From Vandiemenella viatica (taxonomy: Eukaryota > Arthropoda > Insecta > Orthoptera > Morabidae), in the NCBI GenBank assembly GCA_031002005.1, contig CM061914.1, positions 18,524,148 to 18,588,147 of the forward strand: 64,000 nt of DNA, in the 5' to 3' direction. Every line of letters begins with the position of its first letter. The first letter of the stretch is position 1. Both the position numbers and the translations under genes were made by a program. Below, piece by piece: positions 13,501 through 27,500 of the stretch. A model generated the notes under the pieces. The model saw nothing but the letters and a program-made list of their open reading frames with translations, did not search any database and was not told the origin of the DNA.

Positions 13501-16500
13501 GTTGAAATAACTTCCAGAATTGGTAGACATATCTTTTGTTAGCAAATGACCTCAATTTTGATGCACGTAGTGTATCAGTACACCATTCCACCACCAGAAG
13601 TGCACAGTTAAAATGGCTACTTTCACTGGTGCAGTGTGCACTCACCGTGATTTGGTTTCATGAAACCAACTTTATTACTGGTGGGATGTTTATTGCTTGA
13701 TAAATGATACTTGACACTTGCGTGAAACTTGAGGTTGTTTGCTACAAAATGACACATCTACCGATTCTGTAAGTTCTCAATAAATTTCTACTTCTTTCCA
13801 AAGTTATAAAGTCCTTTTTAACTTGCCCTATGCCATGCTTACATCATCAACGACATGGAAAATATACATCTCTTTAAATTATGATTTCTAAAAATAGAAT
13901 AGCTATAAATTTTTCCAATCTTCATCAAATATAGTAATTTGTTTGTAAAAAAAAAAAAAAAAAGTGTTTTATAATTTGAAAAGTTTCATAAATCTTACAA
14001 AATTTAACGAATGATGTCAACAACCAGTGAAAACCACAGGTCCTTAAACTTCACTTCCCTATTTATTCTGAACTTTACTAAGCCTTAAGCAGACACAATA
14101 CGTACAGCTTGATAACAAACCCACAAATACAAAGTGGCTGTTTCAAAAAAGGAAAAGTGCGTAAGTTAGCTCAGATACCTCAGAGCACAGGAAGAGGTGG
14201 GATGTTTCAGGATGGCTAAAATTTATTTTTCCTGTACCTCCAAGTCCCACTTCAATCGATGTGGAATCAATGCATACACTAAACAAGCTAAAGTAACAAT
14301 GTCAAAAAATACATTTCCTCCTTGAAAACAACTGTTTGCATGTGGATCAGAACAAGCATTAAAAAAATAATAACTGAAGTATTTCTACTTGCACAAGGTA
14401 AAGGTATAAAAAGAAAATGGTAACTGAATGTAGAAGGAAATAACATCAAAACACTACAGCATCGATAATCCAAAACTCAATAGGCCATGTGACTGTTTTG
14501 AAAATGGTTTTTAAATTGCTTATTAATTCACGTTATTCACCAAGTACTATTTAATTTTTTTATGAAAGTGCTTATTTTATGTAAAATTAAAAGTTAAAAT
14601 TTAGAGTATTTACAAGCCTGCCAAAACGCTCCTTTGCTGCCTGGCACAAGCCAACGACACTCATAAAATCGGGTGCCAGCAAGCGCCCTTATCAGGTTGT
14701 AATGTCTAGTTTGTTTCTTTGAATTTGTGTATAAATTGTTGGAAATAGGGTTTATAAATAGTATGTAGCACACCAATCTGTAACCACAACAATAAAAACT
14801 CAAAAATTATAAGTTTTACCCACAATAGAAGAAATTCGAAAAAAAAAAAAAGGGCAGGGCAATTATCTCATAGAAACCCAGACGACATTGTGACAAAGTC
14901 ATTTATCATTTTCTAAGAATCTCATTTACACTGTAATTTTGTAGAGTTTAATGTAATACGTTTTGCGTTTCACTGGGGTACTAGTTGCTGTTGGTTGTAT
15001 GACATATTGATTTTTTTTTTTTTTTTTTTTTAAATCCACCAAAACATCAATTTGTTGGGTTTTTTTTTTTCCAAAGGCTTCACAATTTTGTGGACAACAA
15101 AAATAATTACAAACATTTAAAACATAACCAAAGAAGACTTCAAAAAGGAAATTTAACTTTGATGGTACACTGAAAAAATATATTTTTTTAACTGATAATT
15201 GTTTGCACGTTAAAAGTAAATACCACCAAAACAGATGCATTTATGGCAGAAATTCCAGCAAAAGGGACTCAACGCATTCTGGAACTGTTGCAAGATTAGT
15301 GTGAAATTTCTGCAAGTGATGTTACTTTTAAAATAAATTCCATTATACACCACCGTGTGCATGTATTTTTTGCATGATAATGCATCTCTGGCATGTTTAA
15401 AAATTAAAAGAGGAAGGATATAATTTCATAAAAGTTTTCTTGTATGGCAGCAATTTATGTTTCAAATGTTTGCATGACTCTTAACAACCAAAAATTAATG
15501 AATTATTCGAATAAAAACACGATTCTGTAGTGCAACAAACAAACAAAAAAATTGCACAAAAAGAAGAAAACTAATACTACCCCAACCAAGCTTCGAACAT
15601 TCTCAATTGCCTTAGCACCCTTTAACCACACAGCTACCCAAACATTACTTTTTAGTTGCGTCTCTTTATGTTAATAGTGAACACTGAAACATCACAGTTT
15701 CTTCGTGTGAGGTGAAGTGAAACGAGGTCAGTAAATAAACTATAAATTTAGTTTCTGACAAACAAAAAATCATTTATCTATAATATTTTATCTGCAATTA
15801 AGAAAAATCTCCCACAACATCTAGTTATTTGTTGTTCTTACCTTATACCTACATTATAGCTTGTATTTTTCGCATCAATATCTCATAATACAACAAATTT
15901 AATATATAGTTTAAGTCATTATCATGAACGATTTCTGTTAATCTCCAACTTTCAATTTAAGTATAAATGACTCTTACATTTTTAAGCACCACAGAATAAA
16001 AGTGAGGTGTTTTTTCTATAGCTAGCCCAACAAATAAGGAGTTTATTTTTGATATTTTTGCACTGCAGGCCTTTACAAATTATTCTCCATTTTGTATTCA
16101 AAATGAATCATTAATAACAAGAAATTACCAGCAACAAAGAGTAAAAATAGTTGAAAACTTGGATAATAGGAATTTCTCTATTTGTAGCCACAGGGTTTAC
16201 AGGCATGTGACGTCACTAAAGTGACAACCAATCCTGGAGAGTTTTCTGTTATATGGAAAGAAAAATCTAATTTTTATTTCACTTTTTTATTAAAAATAAT
16301 CCACCTTTCTTTTCAAACTTCAAAAAAATAAATTTCTGAAGCATTAATCTACGGGAATGACAATCATATATATTATTTCTATAAGGTATTTTTTTGTCAC
16401 AAGCCTGTATCTTCCTTCATACTTAACCAAAATCAATGAATAAGGCGTCATTTTAAAGCACATGGTCTCCACTTTGGTTACATCATATTTTAATAAATAA

Positions 16501-19500
16501 AGTTTTAGGAATTAGACCCTTTAAGGGCAAAAATGTCAATATTTCTAAAATGCTGTTTTCTGTGTTACGAGTCATTTATCTCCCTTGATACCTATCTGAA
16601 ATCGTTTAATGAAGTATCACTTTAAAGATTAAGATCTCCGCTTTAGTGAAGTCATATACTAAGATGGAAATTTTATGTAATTCGACCCTTAAAGTACAAA
16701 AGTATCAATATTTTTGAAATGCGTTTTTGTGTCACGAGCGATTTATCTCCCTTAACATCTAACAGATATAGATAAATTAGGTATCATATTAAAGACTGAA
16801 GTCTCCGCCGTGGTAACATTATATTTCAAGAAAGGAATTTTTCGTAATTCGACCCTTAAAGGGCAAAAATGTAAATTTTTCTAAAATGCGTTTTTTGTAC
16901 CTCGAGCCATTTATCTCCCTGGATATCTAACCAAAATCGATAAATGAAGTAGGATTATAAGGAGTAATGTTTCAGCTTTGTGACATCATATTTTAAGAAA
17001 GAATGTTTTTTGAATTCATCCCATAAAGTGAAAAAGTATAAATTTTTCTATAACGCATTTTTGTGTCACGAGCGATTTATCTCCCTTAATAACTAACAGA
17101 TATAGATAAATGAGGTATCATATTAAAGAATAAGGTCACCGCCGTGGTAACATTATATTTTAAGGAAGGAATTTTTCGTAATTCGACACTTAAAGGGCAA
17201 AAATGTCAATTTTGCTAAAATAGGTTTTTTTGTGTCTCGCGCCCCTTATCTCCCTGGATATCTATCCAAAATCGATAAATGAAGTAGGATTATAAGGAGT
17301 AATGTTTCAGCTTTGTGACATCATATTTTAAGAAAGAATGTTTTTTGAATTCATCCCATAAAGGGAAAAAGTATAAATTTTTCTATAACGCATTTTTGTG
17401 TCACGAGCGATTTATCTCCCTTAATATCTAACAGATATAAATAAATGAGGTATCATTTTATAGAATAAGGTATCCACCGTGGTAACATTATATTTTAAGA
17501 AAGGAATGTTTCGTAATTCGACCCTTGAAGGGCAAAAATGTCAATTTTTCTAAAATGCGTTTTTTGTACCTCGAGCCATTTATCTCCCTGGATATCTAAC
17601 CAAAATCGATGAATGAAGTAGTATTATAAGGAGTAATGTTTCAGCTTTGTGACATCATATTTTAAGAAAGAATGTTTTTAGAATTCATCCCATAAAGGGA
17701 AAAAGTATAAATCTTTCTATAACGCATGTTTGTGTCACGAGCGATTTATCTCCCTTAATATCTAACAGATATAGATAAATGAGGTATCATATAAAAGAAT
17801 AAGGGCACCGCCGTGGTAACATTATATTTTAAGATAGGAATTTTTTGTAATTTGAACCTTAAAGGGTAAAAATGTCAATTTTTCTAAAATGCGTTTTTTG
17901 TATCTAGAGCCATTTATCTCCCTTAACAATTAAACAATATTGATAAACGAGGTATCATTTTAAAGATTGAGGTTTTCGTAATGTCTTCGGTTCCGTTACC
18001 ACATTTTAAGAAAGAAATTTTTCAAAATTCTGACCTTAGAGGGCAAAAGTATTAGTATTTTTACAACGCATTTTTCTGTCACCAGGTATTTATATTCCTC
18101 GCACAGCAACAAATATTTCAGAGATATTGATGCGTTGTGTGCATTTTTTTCAGGTATAATTTATTCTGCTAAGGTCAGTGACAGTTTGTCATAAATACAG
18201 AGTGTTTTAAATTTTCCTAACTGTTTCGTAATATGTTGCGAGTATTTTGATGTGTACCTATTACACACACACACAAAACAAAAATTGCTACAAAAGTACG
18301 GTTCTACTTTTCATTATATTACAAGCATTCAACCTCACTATTCATCGCATTTTACTCGCGAAATTTTCGCACGGGTTGTCTAGTTTATAATATATTTTCA
18401 ATACTGTAAAATAGCCTATTATCCAAAACGTCAATTATCTGAACAATATTTAATTTATATTTTATGAACTGTGCACAGAAGCATCAACTTTGTCTCTATT
18501 TACAGTATACTTGTTTTGTCCGTCAATTCCACAAACAAAGAACTAGGTACAATGAGTTTTACACCTTACGTTTGTTATTGTATTATCGCTGAAATATTTT
18601 CGTGACCAACCACACACTGGCTTGGATGTTGAATGTTGAATGTTTATTGCAATTATGATGCAATAATTCTTCCAGTGTGCTGGTAATTTTATAGTTTGTT
18701 TTAAAAATCTGAAACCCGTCGTGTTCTTCCAGAGCCTTTGTTATTGATTTGCTGCATTGGTGAGTTCTGTCGACTTCATTATCTCGTGCCAACAAGCAAA
18801 AGAAATTAAAGACTTCTTTTGCTTGGGGTGTGTAAAATTATGAAGTACTTAATGTAATTTTAAAGGCAAAATACCAAAACTATACTAATTATACAAATAA
18901 AAAATCTGAACAAATTGATAATACAAACAAATCCATAATCCAAACAATTCGATAATCAGAGCCACCCTTGGTCCCAATTAGTTTGGATTATCGACACTAC
19001 TGTATATCATTTGATTTTGTGTTTTTATTAAGAGCCTTCCTCTCAAGGGAAAAGGGGAGGGGGAGAAAAAAACCATATATATTTCTATAGTAGTAATATG
19101 TCTGAGCCAAGTGACACACAATAAATAAACTGAGTATCTGTAATTTCTTTTGAAAACCATGCAATGAATTATTCTACCTAGTACAAGTACATGCACACTT
19201 CCAACTCTTGTTACAAAAGTAAAATATTTTAAACCTAAGAAAATGTCAAAAATTATAAAGTTATCATAAAAATCAGACAATTCTACTTTATACAATTTAC
19301 AATTCTACTGCTTGCATGTCAAACTACCTAATATGTTTTACAAACAACCAACAAACAAATGCAACACTACTTCTACAGATTGGTGTAGGAAACAAAATAG
19401 TTAAATACAATTCATTTACAGCTAACATCATGCATTTGTGGATGTTAATACATGTAATTTATGAACAGCAGAATTTCCTTCTTTACCTGGCTGTGACACA

Positions 19501-22342
19501 CTTCATCATGTAACAAACACATTTTTCCCCCACCCCAAACACCCTGCTTGCCAAAAACTACTGAATCTCCTCTCAAAAACAAGACAAGTTGAATCCTGTT
19601 TTTAACATGTTAAGTAAAGTAAAGTCACAAAACTTACTGCACTATTAAAACACTCTTACTGCTGATTACAAAACTTTAATAATGAATGAAAAAAGTCACT
19701 ATAGCAATTTGAATAAGGATTTTAAAAATTAAACGTAAACTACCAGGTAATGAAAACTAAATCGAACACTTTTCGGTATCTTTTCTTCAGGGCCAAAACA
19801 TTTGCTGTACACACTTTGTCATAGATTCATTTTCTAAACACCTCAGTGAAGAATTTTCCATACTTCTAAACAGCCACATGCAACATTTCACAGATAAGTA
19901 AATTTCACTGAACTATTGGGATGAAATATGGTGTGGTCTACCCACAAATTTGGTTGCCAATATGGAAAAATGATCACAATCACAAATGTTCCTAAACATC
20001 AAGATACAGTTTTTGTCTATTTAAATCTATGTGACTCATTTAAAATATCAATAGAGCAGTGAGAGGATTACTGAGAAAAAAATGAAAGGAAAATGGCCAT
20101 GTCCTTTATGAAGTAACCATGTAAAAATTCTTTGAGACTGATTTTGAGAAAATGGTGGAAAATTAAAACTGAAAGAAACCATTCAGCCACCAGGCTCTGC
20201 AACACCACACCTGCAAGTTGTCTGAACAACAATGAACACATGCCGGTTGCTCTGGGCAGTTCTGTTCCCATATGAAAATGTTAGCACCAACGAAATGGAA
20301 AAGGAAGAATCGGCCATCAGCTGATCCTTTGCACCAGACGTCAAGTTTATTTACTCTGCACCCAATTTCATCCAACAATGACCATCCTTAGAATTATCAA
20401 CCCATGTTATCACTTACAAATATAAATTCTTATGGGATTATCGCTGCGTTGTTATATTTTTAATTCTTCTTTTCCCCGACGTTTCGACCTTTAGTAGATT
20501 CGGCACAAGACCCCCGAAGAAGACCGAAGACTAGGTCGAAATGTTGGGAAAAGAAGAAAAAATTAACAACGCATTTATATTTGTAATATGACGCCTGCGA
20601 AAACAACAAAATCACATGTTATCACTAGCTAGAAGAAGCATGGTACTTTGGTTCAGTGTGCAAGTATGCTAGATGTTTATTGATAATGAGTTGGATAGAA
20701 ATTATCAGTTATCAATGTGTGATATATGAAGGAAAAAGCAGCCAACTAGTTTTTGAAAGGATGTGATGCAGGCAAAGACAAACCACTAAATTTTTGATCA
20801 TGAATATCTGATGACTATTTAGCAAGCTAAATCCTTCAAAAAAAGTAATTATGAATGGTAAGTAAAACTGAAAAAGAAGGCTATTACAAAACTTTAAACT
20901 GTAATATTGCCAGATTTAAATGTAACTGGCATGTGGAACACAAGCAATTTTCTGATGGTGCAATTGTGACCTAATTACTGTGTTTTGGCTTGCAAGACCA
21001 GTAAAGAATAACTCCAAACAACTACTGCACAACACATACTGCCAACATCTTCTGAAACAACAAAACGCTACGACTACCGATACTGCAGGATTCTACACAT
21101 ACATCAAACTCTGTTGGTTATAACTCACCGCCTATTGAGCCAGTATCAGCGGCAAAGTGGAAAGAAAACAGAATAAAAACATTAAATTAAATTTCTGTTC
21201 ACATCACATCAAAAAATTAAACATCTCAAAACTAAACACAGGCACTGTCAATAATTCGTTCCTACTTTAATTTTTCCATTAACTCTCAAATTAATTTAAA
21301 CTATCAATTATTTACAGTTCCAAAAATTTTGTCAGTTAAAAATGTTAGCAACCGGTATTTCCAAAGTAAAATCATTTAATATGAAAAGTGGCAGACATAG
21401 TCTTAGCCTCAAACCAATTTTAGTAAAAACTAAATAAGATTAGCAAAAAAGAAAACAAAAAATAACTGAAACAGTGGCAAGAATAAAAACAAATATTATG
21501 GTACCATAGATAAATAAAAGTTGTTTCTACTGCCTTTTGAATTTTAATACTTGTCAATTGAAAGCATGTGAAAACAATTTACTTTGTCAGTTCTAAAAGT
21601 ATGAATACTGTTACTCCTATTTGTAGCAGATTTAAAGAGCACAACACAAGGGAGCTAAAGCAACCAACAGGTAGCAGAAGGAGCAACAATGTCTTAAGCA
21701 AATGCACTGTGTAGTAAATTAATTATATTTGTTATGGATAACATCTCTAGTCTCTACTTTTAATTAAAAGTGCACATTATTATTTCTATTGCCGATTTGT
21801 AACATAGGATAAGTGAAACTAGTTCACTACAATCAGCAGTTCCACATTTGTCATTAATGAACTGCTCATTTAAAGAACTTTTCATTAATCGAAGCCTTTG
21901 AGTGACTAGAATCGATGATGCATCGTGTAATTGGCATTTGTAAGTTAATTATAGAGAAATAAATTAAACAATGTCTTCATATCAGATACAATTTATACTA
22001 TACATGGATGCTCAACAGCCACTGAACATTGTTAGACTACCTGTAAGATTGCCAACATACCTGTTCCTTCAGCCACAGTGAGTGAGGGCGACTGAGGGCT
22101 ATCTGTCTCTTCACCTCGACGTCCTGAATGATTGTCTTTTCCTTAGTATCAACAAGCAACATTCTCCCTGGCTTCAGCCGACTCTGAAAATAGTGGTAGC
22201 TTCGTTAAGTATCTACATCAGTGTTCGACACTATCAACAAAGAACAAAACAATGCCACTTTTCTGTTGTAATTTAAATATACTTAGATCATTAAAAAAGA
22301 ATGAATTTAATACTGCTAAAGCCTATGCAGACATTCAGTATG

Positions 22343-22382
<40 letters not shown>

Positions 22383-24506
22383 TATTAAACATTTGGATAG
22401 GAGAAAAACCACTTTTTACCATAGGAATCCTGCGGCATCGATACATGAAATAAAATGTACACACATAGAATAAAATTTTCAAGCCTATGGCTCTTCTTCA
22501 GAGTAGTAAGATTACTACATGTTGGAGGCCAGCAATATATAATCAAATTAGGATAGGGAAATGAGCCACCACTTACCTTTAGATGATGGATGTGGGGCAC
22601 GAACAAACAGAAAAGACAAACACAAATAATAAAGTAATTTTCGGGATAAACCCTTCGTCCATGGGAGAACATTATGAGAGGTGGGTGAAGCTGGAGACTG
22701 CCTCACAGAAAGACCGCCGGTCGGGAAAATGGTGGGGGTAAATTCAAACATCGGGAAAGTAGAGGGGCCGTGAATCAGAGTTAATACCTGGGCATAGATA
22801 TATATCCAAACTAATCTCTGGTCGGTGGGAAGATCAAAATATAATTAGAACAAAATAATTATATATATATATAAAACCTATATATGAAGCCAGGCAGTGG
22901 TTGCATGTTAACTGGTAAATTACATGGGTGGTTTCACAAGTGGCGTGTCCTATGATAGGGAAGCTTTCCCCTGTGGCAGGGTTGATGAAAGTGGTGGAAG
23001 CATGGTGCATGTCACACATCTTGCAGCGGGGTCTATTACATGGGAAAGAGCCTTGGGGTTGACTGTTGGGAAGAGGAAGACTGCATTTGTGGACTAGAAG
23101 TTTGCTGAGGTTAGGAGGTCTGCTGAAACAAGTTCTAGGAGGGGCAGGGAGGATTTTAGGAAGAATGGATCTCATTTCAGGGCATGTTTGTAAGAAATCA
23201 TAGCCCTGCTGGAGGATTCTGTTGATGGATTCGGGGCCTGGGTAGTACTGTGTGACCAAGACTGGATTGTGGTTGGTTTTTGCAAGTTTGGGATGATTGA
23301 TAGGCTGATTCAGTTGTGATGTTGCACGTGAAAGCTGTTTGTTCACCAAAGCTGGAGGGTAGTTGTGAGATATTAATGCTTCTGAAATACTGTTTGAATA
23401 ATCCATGAGAGACTGTTGGTTGGAGCATATGTGACTACCTTGAATACCAAGACGGTAGGGGAGAGAACGTTTGGTATGGTATGGGTGGCAACTGTCGAAA
23501 TGGAGATACTGTTGAAGGTTGGTTGGTTTGATGTGGACTAGGTGTGGGAGTAGGACCAAGTGAATTTCAACATGCTGAAGTTATATGTGTGTGTGTGTAT
23601 ACAATGAGCAGGAAAATGCTTTAAGGCAATAAAACTAAGGATTGATTGGTAAGTGTTGGGTCATATTTCCCTAAGAAGAAGCTGGGATGACAAACACAAA
23701 AAAACAAACACACAAAAGAGCGCAATATTTCGGCAACAGCCTTATTCATGTGGATGTAAGGACTGAGATGCCAGGCGGAGTCAGATGTGTACACAGCGAC
23801 CACCATATGGAGAATGGCTTTACCAGCACAGATTGTAGTATAGGAGGGGGGGGGGGGCTCAAATATTGGATCGATAATCGATATTGTAGACGGTACGATA
23901 TCATTGGTAGACCAACATAACAACTGATGACACATATATACACCAAATTTAGAAAATACGTAAAAAATAAAATCAGAAATATAAGATATACAAATATCAA
24001 AGATAACAAGTGCTGGGTCTGGTAGGAGGAACTTATTGCCTATCAGAATATCCTTGAGACCAGACATTCTCCAGGCCTCAATCTCCAATAAATTCCTTCT
24101 ACCAGACCAAGCATTTATTATCTTTAATATTTATATATCTTATATTTCTGATATTTTATTTTTTATGTAGATTTTTTCAAATTTTGTTGTATACAGGTGC
24201 CCTCAGTTGTTATGTTGGTCTACCACTTTCAATGATATTATACCGTCAACAATATCGATTATCGATCCAATATTTGAGCTCCTCCCCCCCCCTCCTATAC
24301 TACGATCTGCGCCGGTAACGCCATTCACCAGATGGCAGTCGTTGTGTACACATCTGACTCCGCCTGGTGTCTCACTCCTTACTTCCGCATGAATAAGGCT
24401 GCTGCCGAAATATTGTGCTCTTGTGTGTTTGTTTTTTTGTGTTCTTCATCCCAGCCGCCTTCATCTTTGGTAAGTGTTGGGTCATATTTCCCTATCAATC
24501 CTTAGT

Positions 24507-24576
<70 letters not shown>

Positions 24577-27500
24577 AAAACTTTTTTTAGTGCCTGATTT
24601 AGAGAGTTAAGTAACAGTAAAATCAGTATTTAATAATTCTTTTTCTTCAACAGGAATGCCAAAAACATTTGTTATTGAAAAGTTAATTTACAAACAGTCT
24701 ATAGAACCATAATTTGATGATTAAATTAGTAATAATGTTTGTTCTTTTATTCTTTTTCACTTGCAATCATGCTGAAACAAACTACATTTGAATACACAAT
24801 AGTCATTGATTCCTACCTTTAACAAAACATCTGCAGGATCACAGTCATACACTCCAACTTCAGAAGCCATAACCATGATATTATCTTTCAAAACATAGAA
24901 ACGTGAAGGACGTAATCCATTCCTATCAAAAAGGTAAACAAGTGTCAATATATAAAACATATTAATAAAGAAAGAAAGAAGGTTTTATGCAATGATAACA
25001 ACAAAGGAAATGAAAATAAAAAAAAAAAAGACCTATACTCATCAAAGATGAAGACAGCAGCAATGAACACACACAAAAAAGCAGACAATTTTGCAATAAT
25101 TTAGTTTAAAACTTAAATTCCTGCAATGTTAGATGAGCCATCACACAAAAAGGGACCTACCACACGACTGGATAGGCCATGGAGTAACAGTGGTGGAGAT
25201 TAAACATTACAAAGTAAATTATGAATAACTATGGAAAATAAAAGTCACCAGTACAAGAGAAACATAGCTTACATATAAAATTATAATCATAAATAAGGAG
25301 GATTGCAGTTGTGGGAACCGACATGGGTTGCCATTGGATGTTATAAGAATGGACTGTTTGCCTGTGGCCATTCATTCTGATTGAGTGAGAAGCAGTACTG
25401 GAGACAGGTAGGGGAGAACAGAGGAACGGGAGCCTGTCCTTTTCCAGAGTGGTCATAAGTTCTATTCGGAGTCTCATAATTGTAATGTTATCATCAGTGT
25501 TATTGCCATGTGTTTGTTTAATAATGAGCCTCCACAAAACGCATCATATCCTTTCACCACTAACGAGAGTTCGTTTCCAAAAATATTCAGATATCTAGCG
25601 ACGCACGCTCAAATTTTGCATCTGCATACTTAAATACATTAAAAATGCAAACCGTCCGATGATGAGCATTTTGCTCGAAACCGGCAATGGTTAAATAAAC
25701 ATAATAACAAATTGTGACTGGTTGCTGCTTTCAATATGAACCCAAATTTGATACCACAGTCGCGGATCTCCACGAATCCATCATGGACAAAATATTATAT
25801 TGTATTTGTTGCATGATTAATGTAGTTTTAACAAGCAGTATGTAAAACAGGATGGGAGAATTTTATTATACTTTTTAACAAAAGCATTAACATGTGCAGT
25901 TATGAGAGCCATGAGCAAGAGGAAATTGGAGCTTAGTTCTGATCACCCCATAATTTCCCTTCGCCAAAATTAGTTCACAAACCCTCCCCCCTTCCCAACA
26001 AATAATCTTAGACAACAGCATTTGGAGATATTGACTGCTTCACCCTTAGGAAAACTCTATGAAGTAAAGGAAAGACAAAAGAAAAAGAAGACAGACAGCA
26101 ATAACATTGTGATGAAGAAAACGTCCACATTTTCTGCTGCCGAAAAAAGGAAAGCTATGGTGAATGCAAGAAGGAATACACAATCTAATTGGAGATCTGG
26201 GGCTACCTGCCATTTGTCACAATCTTCACTGATTTTAATTAGCTATGAAAGTAATTGTTTCTGTATAAAAATAGTTAGTTTGCTTTGCTTCACAGAAGTA
26301 GAATCAAATGACACTTGTGTGTAAAAATTTTAGCATATCTGGACTGTTTAGATTGTGGCAATGAACTGTCCTTTACTCATAAACAAAACAATTTATTTCT
26401 AATGTACAAAAAGTGAATGATTAATTTTCAGATCCACAAGAGTGGAATAAATGGTATTAATTTACAATTTTGTCAAGAAAACTAACATTCTGTCAACGAC
26501 TAACATTACTATGGCTCCAATTATCATAAGAGGGGGGCGGGGGAGTTACCCTTTGCCCAGTTGACTGGGTAATGAGAGCCAATAGTCGACTTGATTCTTT
26601 TTTTCCTTCAGTGTCTGTTTTCATTTTGTTTTACACAGTCCAGGGATTAAATATAACAGAATCTAAATTTAGAAAAAGATTTTTAAACCAAAAAATCATT
26701 TCTATGACAAGCTTATATCACTTTTTTCTTAGTAGGGTCCCATTCCCCCACCATATGAAGTGTGTTGGGGTCCATTGGCAAAGTTTCTAGGGAGGTCTGT
26801 TGGGATTGAAAGGATCTGTACTGTTTGGGAGAATCCAAAAGTGAATTTCTGTGAATATCCCAATACATACTTTCTTACATCCTTAGCTCACTTCACCCTC
26901 TCAAAAACGTTTTCACATTCAATTGTCAAGAATATCGCCAGATATGTCGCAGTGTCTTGGGTGCCCACATGGAGCTACCCTTGTCCGACGTACTACTGTG
27001 ACTCTCCAAGAACATTTAAACCAAGGGTGGTTCAGATACACAGTCAACAGATTTCTGATCTGGACTAACAACTACCCTACTTCCTCAATTCCATTAACTT
27101 AGCCTGGATTACTATCACCTATACATCACATTTCTCAATGTGTATATTGCTCTATGGTAACATGCCCTTCACACCTATTCATATGAAACCAACTTATTTA
27201 CAACAATATCTACTTTTTGACAGTTTTCATCTTTTTCACACCAATAGTTACCTTCTTTACAGTCTTACCACCTGTTTCATTGAAGAATATCTTTCCAAGA
27301 AACTTGTTACAAGCCCTCATTTCCCACTACCACTCTGCTAATGTTTCACCAAAACAAATCTCTTTGAACCAACCATAACCTCATCTTTGTTATCCAGTTC
27401 TCTCCAGAGCCTATTAAATGTCTTCCTACATTCCTTCACTAAAATGCCAACAATAAAGCAATCCAAGCAGCTAGTTTCTGGGAAAATGCAATTTGGAACA

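Noticed and set aside
16395..18105. CRISPR-like array
   Set aside because: Units are contiguous repeats of about 167 bases without unique spacers, in an animal genome.
23621..24088. 155-codon minus-strand frame
   Set aside because: Lies in one arm of the foldback repeat and has no protein motif.
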